DNA of 39,048 nt from an uncultured Bacteroidales bacterium (GTDB lineage Bacteria; Bacteroidota; Bacteroidia; Bacteroidales; Bacteroidaceae). The stretch lies in assembly GCA_937906165.1 (NCBI GenBank), contig CALCYA010000030.1:1-39048 (forward strand). Direction: 5' to 3'. Position numbers and translations under genes: made by a program. Within the stretch, counting starts at the first letter, position 1. Each line of letters begins with the position of its first letter. Shown here piece after piece: positions 34,374-39,048 of this stretch. The notes beneath the pieces are model-generated. The model did not search any database and was not told the DNA's origin. It saw nothing but the letters and a program-made list of their open reading frames with translations.

Positions 34374-36557
34374 TTACTCATTGCCTCTTGGACGACGTGG
34401 CTCGCGGTCGCGACGTGGACGACGCTCGCGCTCCTCGTAACCCTCGGGTTTCTCAAGGAGAACCTTGCGAGAGAGCTTGAACTTACCTGTCTTGGGGTCA
34501 ATCTCAACAAGCTTAATCTGGAGCTTGTCACCCTCGTTGATACCGGTCTCCTCCATTGTCTCGAAACGTTTCCAGTCAATCTCGGAAATGTGCAACAGGC
34601 CATCCTTGCCGGGCATGAACTCAACAAAAGCACCATAAGGCATCACGCTGCGTACTGTACCCTCGTAAACCTCGCCGGCCTCAGGGATAGCAACAATAGC
34701 GCGGATCTTTGCGATTGCCTCGTTGATTGCGTTGCCGTTGTTTGCTGCAATCTCGATGATACCCTCGCCTTCAACCTCCTCGATAGAGATTGTAGCACCG
34801 GTCTCCTCCTGCATACCCTGGATAATCTTTCCACCAGGGCCGATGACAGCACCGATGAACTCCTTTGGAATACGCATTGTCTCGATGCGTGGAGCGTGTG
34901 GTTTGAGCTCTGCACGTGGCTCTGCAATGCACTCGGTAATCTTGCCGAGGATATGCATACGGCCCTCGCGTGCCTGATTAAGGGCCTTCTCGAGGATATC
35001 GTATGAAAGACCGTCAACCTTGATATCCATCTGTGTGGCAGTGATACCGTCAACAGTACCTGTTACCTTGAAGTCCATATCACCCAAGTGGTCCTCATCA
35101 CCGAGGATATCGCTGAGGACAGCATATTTCTCCTCACCGGCGTTCTTGATAAGACCCATTGCGATACCCGATACAGGCTTCTTTATCTTTACACCGGCAT
35201 CCATGAGCGCAAGTGTACCGGCACATACAGTGGCCATTGAAGAAGAACCGTTAGACTCGAGGATATCAGAAACCACGCGTACGCAGTAAGGATAATCGGC
35301 AGGAATCATGTTCTTCAACGCACGGCAAGCAAGGTTACCGTGACCTATCTCACGACGGCCTACGCCACGCTGTGGACGAGCCTCGCCTGTTGAGAACGGA
35401 GGGAAGTTATAGTGCAAGAGGAAACGCTCTGTACCCTGGTTCATTACATCGTCGATAATCTTCTCATCGCGCTTTGTACCGAGAGTAACTGTTGTGAGCG
35501 ACTGTGTCTCACCGCGTGTGAAGACAGCAGAACCGTGAGGACCGGGAAGATAGCCGGCCTCGCACCAGATAGGACGGATCTCTGTAGTCTTGCGGCCATC
35601 GAGACGCTTGCCCTCGTCAAGGATGCAACGGCGCATAGCCTCCTTCTCTACATCGTGGTAGTAGCGGTCGATGAGAGCACCCTTCTCCTCGAGTTCCTCC
35701 TCAGTGAACTGGGCCTTGAACTCCTCCTTGATAGCCTCGAAAGCCTCACCACGACCGTGCTTGTCGTTGTTACCGCTTGCGGCAACAGTGTATGCCTTTG
35801 CATAGCAAGCCTCGTGTACCTGAGCACGGAGCTCCTCGTCGTTCACCTCGTGGCAGTACTCGCGCTTAACGGTTGTACCGACCTCTTCCATAAGCTCCAT
35901 CTGAGCCTTGCAGTGAACCTTGATAGCCTCGTGAGCAACCTTCATAGCCTCGAGCAGGTCACTCTCTGAAACCTCCTTCATCTCACCCTCGACCATCATG
36001 ATGTTGTCATATGTTGCGGCAACCATGATATCCATATCAGCCTCCTCAAGCTGTGCGAATGTGGGGTTAACCACGAACTCACCGCCGATACGTGCAACAC
36101 GCACCTCAGAGATTGGGCCACCGAAAGGAATGTCCGAAACAGCAAGGGCTGCAGAAGCTGCAAGACCTGCAAGAGCATCAGGCATATCAACACCGTCGGC
36201 TGAGAAAAGTATGATGTTCACGTAAACCTCTGCGTGGTAGTTATCGGGGAACAGAGGACGAAGAGCACGGTCAACAAGACGACAAGTAAGAATCTCGTAG
36301 TCCGAAGCCTTACCCTCACGCTTTGTGAAGCCACCGGGGTAACGGCCGAATGACGCGTATTTCTCTTTGTACTCTACCTGTAAAGGCATAAAATCGGTGC
36401 CCGGCACAGCATCCTTCGCTGCGCAGACTGTGGCAAGCAACATCGTATTGCCCAGACGCAACATAACAGAACCATCGGCCTGTTTTGCGAGCTTACCGGT
36501 CTCAAGTGTAATCACTCGACCATCGGGCAAAGCCACATTTTTTGTAACAACATTCAT
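34374..36557 (-). CDS. pnp: Polyribonucleotide nucleotidyltransferase
   Basis: PNPase degrades RNA 3' to 5' by phosphorolysis. The 727-residue protein has two RNase PH domains (the first with FGRYPGGFTKREGK, the second with GPHGSAVFTRGETQ), the KH domain FIGAVIGPGGKIIQGM and an S1 domain (EGTVRSVMPYGAFVEF). The tail is a basic, Arg/Pro-rich stretch (RRPRRDREPRRPRGNE) that may add RNA binding. It is a single-gene unit with its own promoter and terminator. Confidence 0.98.
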   Translation of the reverse strand: MNVVTKNVALPDGRVITLETGKLAKQADGSVMLRLGNTMLLATVCAAKDAVPGTDFMPLQVEYKEKYASFGRYPGGFTKREGKASDYEILTCRLVDRALRPLFPDNYHAEVYVNIILFSADGVDMPDALAGLAASAALAVSDIPFGGPISEVRVARIGGEFVVNPTFAQLEEADMDIMVAATYDNIMMVEGEMKEVSESDLLEAMKVAHEAIKVHCKAQMELMEEVGTTVKREYCHEVNDEELRAQVHEACYAKAYTVAASGNNDKHGRGEAFEAIKEEFKAQFTEEELEEKGALIDRYYHDVEKEAMRRCILDEGKRLDGRKTTEIRPIWCEAGYLPGPHGSAVFTRGETQSLTTVTLGTKRDEKIIDDVMNQGTERFLLHYNFPPFSTGEARPQRGVGRREIGHGNLACRALKNMIPADYPYCVRVVSDILESNGSSSMATVCAGTLALMDAGVKIKKPVSGIAMGLIKNAGEEKYAVLSDILGDEDHLGDMDFKVTGTVDGITATQMDIKVDGLSYDILEKALNQAREGRMHILGKITECIAEPRAELKPHAPRIETMRIPKEFIGAVIGPGGKIIQGMQEETGATISIEEVEGEGIIEIAANNGNAINEAIAKIRAIVAIPEAGEVYEGTVRSVMPYGAFVEFMPGKDGLLHISEIDWKRFETMEETGINEGDKLQIKLVEIDPKTGKFKLSRKVLLEKPEGYEERERRPRRDREPRRPRGNE

Positions 36558-36598
36558 CTTATCTTCTTTTTTAAAACAAAATTTTTATCTAATTCTCG

Positions 36599-36606
36599 CA
36601 AAGATA
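36599..36606 (-). promoter_or_regulatory. -7 element of pnp
   Basis: Minus-strand TATCTTTG, 42 bases upstream of the pnp ATG; the -33 element is poor. Confidence 0.45.
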
Positions 36607-36689
36607 TACAAATTTCTACATTTTAGCCACATTATATAAAAAAAAATACAAAATCGGCGGCAACCGACAGGGAAATATCTGATATTTTG

Positions 36690-36719
36690 TTTGTATTTCC
36701 CCCGTTTGCACTATCTTTG
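36690..36719 (+). promoter_or_regulatory. Promoter of the thioredoxin-like lipoprotein gene
   Basis: TTTG (36690-36693), an 18-base spacer and TATCTTTG (36712-36719). A second TTTG at 36686-36689 would give a 22-base spacer. The leader is about 95 bases. Confidence 0.6.
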
Positions 36720-36819
36720 CGCTCTAATAGCGCGAATATAGGCTGTACCCGCGGGGAAACACCAGAACGATATTATGCCTCACCTGTTTGCGCCATCACA
36801 GCACACACAATTTTACATT

Positions 36820-38001
36820 ATGACAATTTCAAATCTAAAATCGCTTGTTTTCGGTCTTTCGGCCACAATACTATTAATCCTCGCACAGGCGTGCGGTACA
36901 CAGAAGAACGAAGAGGACAACACGCCCAAGTTCACAGTCAAAGGAACACTCAGCAACGCAGACGGCAAAGTGCTGTACTTTGCGAACACATCCTTGGGCG
37001 GTACAATCATCCTTGACTCTGTCAAGCTCGACAGCGACGGTGCCTTTGAATTCCAGGAGAGACGTCCCGAGACATTCGAGTTCTTCATCGTAGGCTTCCA
37101 TAACGACACCCCTGCTGTAATTGCCATTGACTCTACCGAAACAGTCACAATCACAGCTGATGCCGCAAACCTCGCAAAGAGCTACACCGTTGAAGGAAGC
37201 CCTGCCAGCATGGACATAAAGGAAATGTCGGAGCTTGTAAAGGCACTCGAGGAACAGATAAACGCAATGGCCCCCGACGCGACATATCTCGCAAAAAAGG
37301 CCGCTCTGATAAATGAGTTCAAGGAGAACATTGCCAAGCAGTACATTGTACCTGCACCCGACAAGTCAACCGCATATTTCGCGTTGTGGCTCACCTGCAA
37401 GAACGAGAACATCTTCAAGCCGCTCACAAACCGCAACGACAGCAAATACTATGCCGGAGTGGCAACAAGCATGCAACGCCTTTTCCCTAAGGCTGCACGT
37501 ACAGAGCACATAGCAGCATTAGCCGAGAGAGGCTTAAAAGAGACACGTCCACTCACAGGAGACAGGCTTGAGGCGTTCCTTGAGAAAACCACAACCGAAA
37601 ATATTTTTGAAGTGAACCTCCCCAACCGTGAAGGCGACAGCATAAAACTCTCTTCACTCAAGGGCAAAGTGGTACTGCTCGACTTTACCGTATTCGGCAA
37701 CAGCAAGATAAAGATGCGCAATATCGATTTCCGCGAGCTATACGACAAGTACAACAAAAGAGGATTCGAGATTTACCAGGTATCATACGACGAGAGAGAG
37801 CACTTCTGGCAGCAGGAGGCACTCGCGCTCCCGTGGATATGCGTACGTGATGACAGGGGCGGAGCATCGCCTTACTTCCCCACATTCAACCTGCAGACCA
37901 TCCCTACATACTTCCTTCTGAACAGGGAGAACGATGTCGTGTTGCGTGACCAGCAGATAACAGACCTTGACAAGGAAATAGAGAAACTGCTCAAAGAATA
38001 A
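36820..38001 (+). CDS. Lipoprotein with DUF4369-like and degenerate thioredoxin domains
   Basis: A 393-residue protein from ATG 36820. Residues 1-25 are a lipoprotein-type signal (ATILLILAQAC) with C25 as the likely lipidated residue, although AQAC is a loose lipobox. A DUF4369-like beta domain follows (FTVKGTLSNADGKVLYF to about 140), then a helical linker, then a thioredoxin/AhpC-TSA fold from about 262. At the place of the CxxC active site the sequence reads DFTVFGNSKIK (288-298), with no cysteine, while the cis-proline loop TIPTYF (360-365) is kept. Homologues with CxxC act as periplasmic thiol-disulfide reductases; this one probably cannot. Single-gene unit. Confidence 0.85.
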   Translation: MTISNLKSLVFGLSATILLILAQACGTQKNEEDNTPKFTVKGTLSNADGKVLYFANTSLGGTIILDSVKLDSDGAFEFQERRPETFEFFIVGFHNDTPAVIAIDSTETVTITADAANLAKSYTVEGSPASMDIKEMSELVKALEEQINAMAPDATYLAKKAALINEFKENIAKQYIVPAPDKSTAYFALWLTCKNENIFKPLTNRNDSKYYAGVATSMQRLFPKAARTEHIAALAERGLKETRPLTGDRLEAFLEKTTTENIFEVNLPNREGDSIKLSSLKGKVVLLDFTVFGNSKIKMRNIDFRELYDKYNKRGFEIYQVSYDEREHFWQQEALALPWICVRDDRGGASPYFPTFNLQTIPTYFLLNRENDVVLRDQQITDLDKEIEKLLKE

Positions 38002-38063
38002 TTGCATAGTATCTAAAGATAATACGCAGAGAACCCCTAATTGATAAAATTTCACCGTTTTAA

Positions 38064-38095
38064 TTTGGTTTTTAATTTTAAAGGGGCTACCTTTG
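38064..38095 (+). promoter_or_regulatory. Promoter of greA
   Basis: TTTG (38064-38067), a 20-base spacer and TACCTTTG (38088-38095) fit the Bacteroides consensus. Transcription should begin near 38102, giving a leader of about 70 bases. Confidence 0.7.
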
Positions 38096-38116
38096 CAACA
38101 CATAAAGAGGGAAATT

Positions 38117-38160
38117 GGGTTCCAGCACTCGTGTTGGAATCCTTTGTTTTAGTGTTTTTT
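38117..38160 (+). promoter_or_regulatory. Terminator-like hairpin in the greA leader
   Basis: GGGTTCCAGCAC (38117-38128) can pair with GTGTTGGAATCC (38131-38142), two G-U pairs included, followed by TTTGTTTTAGTGTTTTTT. It lies between the promoter and the greA Shine-Dalgarno sequence (AAGGAG), where an intrinsic terminator would act as an attenuator. Confidence 0.5.
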
Positions 38161-38173
38161 AAAAAGGAGAAAA

Positions 38174-38635
38174 ATGAGTTATATGTCAGAAGACGGCTAC
38201 AAGAAGTTGTTGGCCGATTTGAAAGAACTGGAGGCAAAGCGTCCTGAAGTGGTTCGCCAGATTGCCGAGGCACGCGACAAGGGCGACTTGTCGGAGAATG
38301 CCGAGTACGATGCAGCAAAGGAGGCACAGGGCCTGCTCGAGATGAAGATCAGCGAGCTCAAGATGATTATTGCAGACGCAAAGATCATCGACACCTCGAA
38401 GCTGAACACCGACACCGTACAGGTGCTCACAAAGGTAGGTCTCAAGAACACAAAGACCGGCGCCACAATGCAGTATTCAATCGTTCCCGAGAGCGAGGCA
38501 AACCTGCGCGAGGCAAAGATCTCTATCAACACCCCCATCGCCAAAGGTCTTCTGGGCAAGAAGGTTGGTGACATTGCAGAGATTACCGTTCCTCAGGGCA
38601 AGCTGTTCCTTGAGATTACAAGTATCACATTCTAA
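38174..38635 (+). CDS. greA: Transcription elongation factor GreA
   Basis: GreA rescues backtracked RNA polymerase by stimulating transcript cleavage. The 153-residue protein shows the N-terminal coiled coil with the acidic tip (ARDKGDLSENAEYDAAKEAQ, the D and E that hold the catalytic Mg) and the C-terminal FKBP-like domain ending SPIAKGLLGKK-type sequence (here TPIAKGLLGKKVGD). AAGGAG lies upstream of the ATG at 38174. The HIT gene follows after 11 bp. Confidence 0.98.
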   Translation: MSYMSEDGYKKLLADLKELEAKRPEVVRQIAEARDKGDLSENAEYDAAKEAQGLLEMKISELKMIIADAKIIDTSKLNTDTVQVLTKVGLKNTKTGATMQYSIVPESEANLREAKISINTPIAKGLLGKKVGDIAEITVPQGKLFLEITSITF

Positions 38636-38646
38636 AGAAGAGATCT

Positions 38647-39042
38647 ATGGCAACAATATTCAGCAAGATAGTAGCCGGCGAGATTCCCAGCTACAAGGTA
38701 GCAGAGGACGAGCAGTTCTATGCATTCCTTGACATCAACCCGCTTGCAAAGGGACACACCCTTGTTATTCCCAAACGTGAGGTTGACTACTTCTTTGACC
38801 TCACCGACGAGGAGATAGGCGCGATGCAGGTGTTCGCAAAGAAGGTTGCCGAGGCTATCAAGCGTGCCTTCCCCTGCATAAAGGTGGGCCAGGCAGTGTT
38901 GGGGCTCGAAGTTCCCCACGCGCACATCCATCTGGTGCCGATGCAGAGCGAAAGAGACATGCTCTTCACAAACCCCAAGCTGAAGCTCACTCCCGAGGAG
39001 TTCGCGGAGATTGCCGAGAAAATAAACAGAGAGATTGCTTAA
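38647..39042 (+). CDS. HIT family protein (histidine triad hydrolase)
   Basis: The 131-residue protein is a branch of the HIT superfamily related to Hint. It starts FSKIVAGEIPSYKVAED, and the triad HAHIHLVP supplies the nucleophilic histidine that cleaves phosphoramidate or adenylate bonds, for example of AMP-lysine or aminoacyl-AMP. Downstream is a short helical tail. It is co-transcribed with greA; the physiological substrate is not known. Confidence 0.94.
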   Translation: MATIFSKIVAGEIPSYKVAEDEQFYAFLDINPLAKGHTLVIPKREVDYFFDLTDEEIGAMQVFAKKVAEAIKRAFPCIKVGQAVLGLEVPHAHIHLVPMQSERDMLFTNPKLKLTPEEFAEIAEKINREIA

Positions 39043-39048
39043 CTGCAA

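Noticed and set aside
1..39048. CRISPR array, tRNA, rRNA or intact insertion sequence
   Set aside because: No regularly spaced repeats, no cloverleaf-like gene and no transposase or integrase frame were seen.

Overview
The window is a piece of a Bacteroidales-type (Bacteroidota) chromosome. The supporting signs are a MurF-Alr fusion, a long IspG with an insert, a class III fructose-1,6-bisphosphatase, a GSCFA protein, a TGS-containing nucleoside kinase, meso-diaminopimelate dehydrogenase and promoters of the Bacteroides form TTTG-N18-21-TAnnTTTG. No tRNA, rRNA, CRISPR array or intact insertion sequence was seen.

Region 1 (1 to about 12,500) is an AT-rich accessory block, mostly defence-like. 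On the minus strand, reading right to left, one tightly packed run holds an AbiEi-type regulator, an AbiEii-type nucleotidyltransferase, a PP2C phosphatase, an unknown 212-residue protein, a PD-(D/E)XK nuclease-like protein, an Eco57I/TaqI-like adenine methylase, a one-span membrane protein and a GmrSD-type DUF262/DUF1524 protein cut by the window edge. The run starts at a near-consensus promoter (8617-8648) surrounded by palindromes of the form TGTTCAAT...ATTGAACA, as expected for an AbiEi autorepressor. Upstream are a separate membrane/coiled-coil gene (minus strand), then on the plus strand a small HTH protein, a 453-residue PD-(D/E)XK-like protein and a 62-residue membrane protein. This composite operon is the best candidate for an undescribed system.

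Region 2 (12,600 to 39,048) is ordinary core genome with higher GC. It holds fbp-purE-ispG; nucleoside kinase-rpoN-esterase; a divergent AAA ATPase plus DUF4435 (TOPRIM-like) pair; dxs-trkA-trkH; GSCFA-murF/alr; an NSS symporter; ddh; pnp; a thioredoxin-like lipoprotein without the redox cysteines; and greA-HIT. Two MITE-like repeats with matching terminal inverted repeats sit just after the stop codons of the symporter and of ddh; one has a target duplication that contains the ddh stop codon. A perfect 50-bp palindrome lies between ddh and the symporter, and the greA leader contains a terminator-like hairpin.

All calls come from reading the sequence and from knowledge of families; no database search was run.
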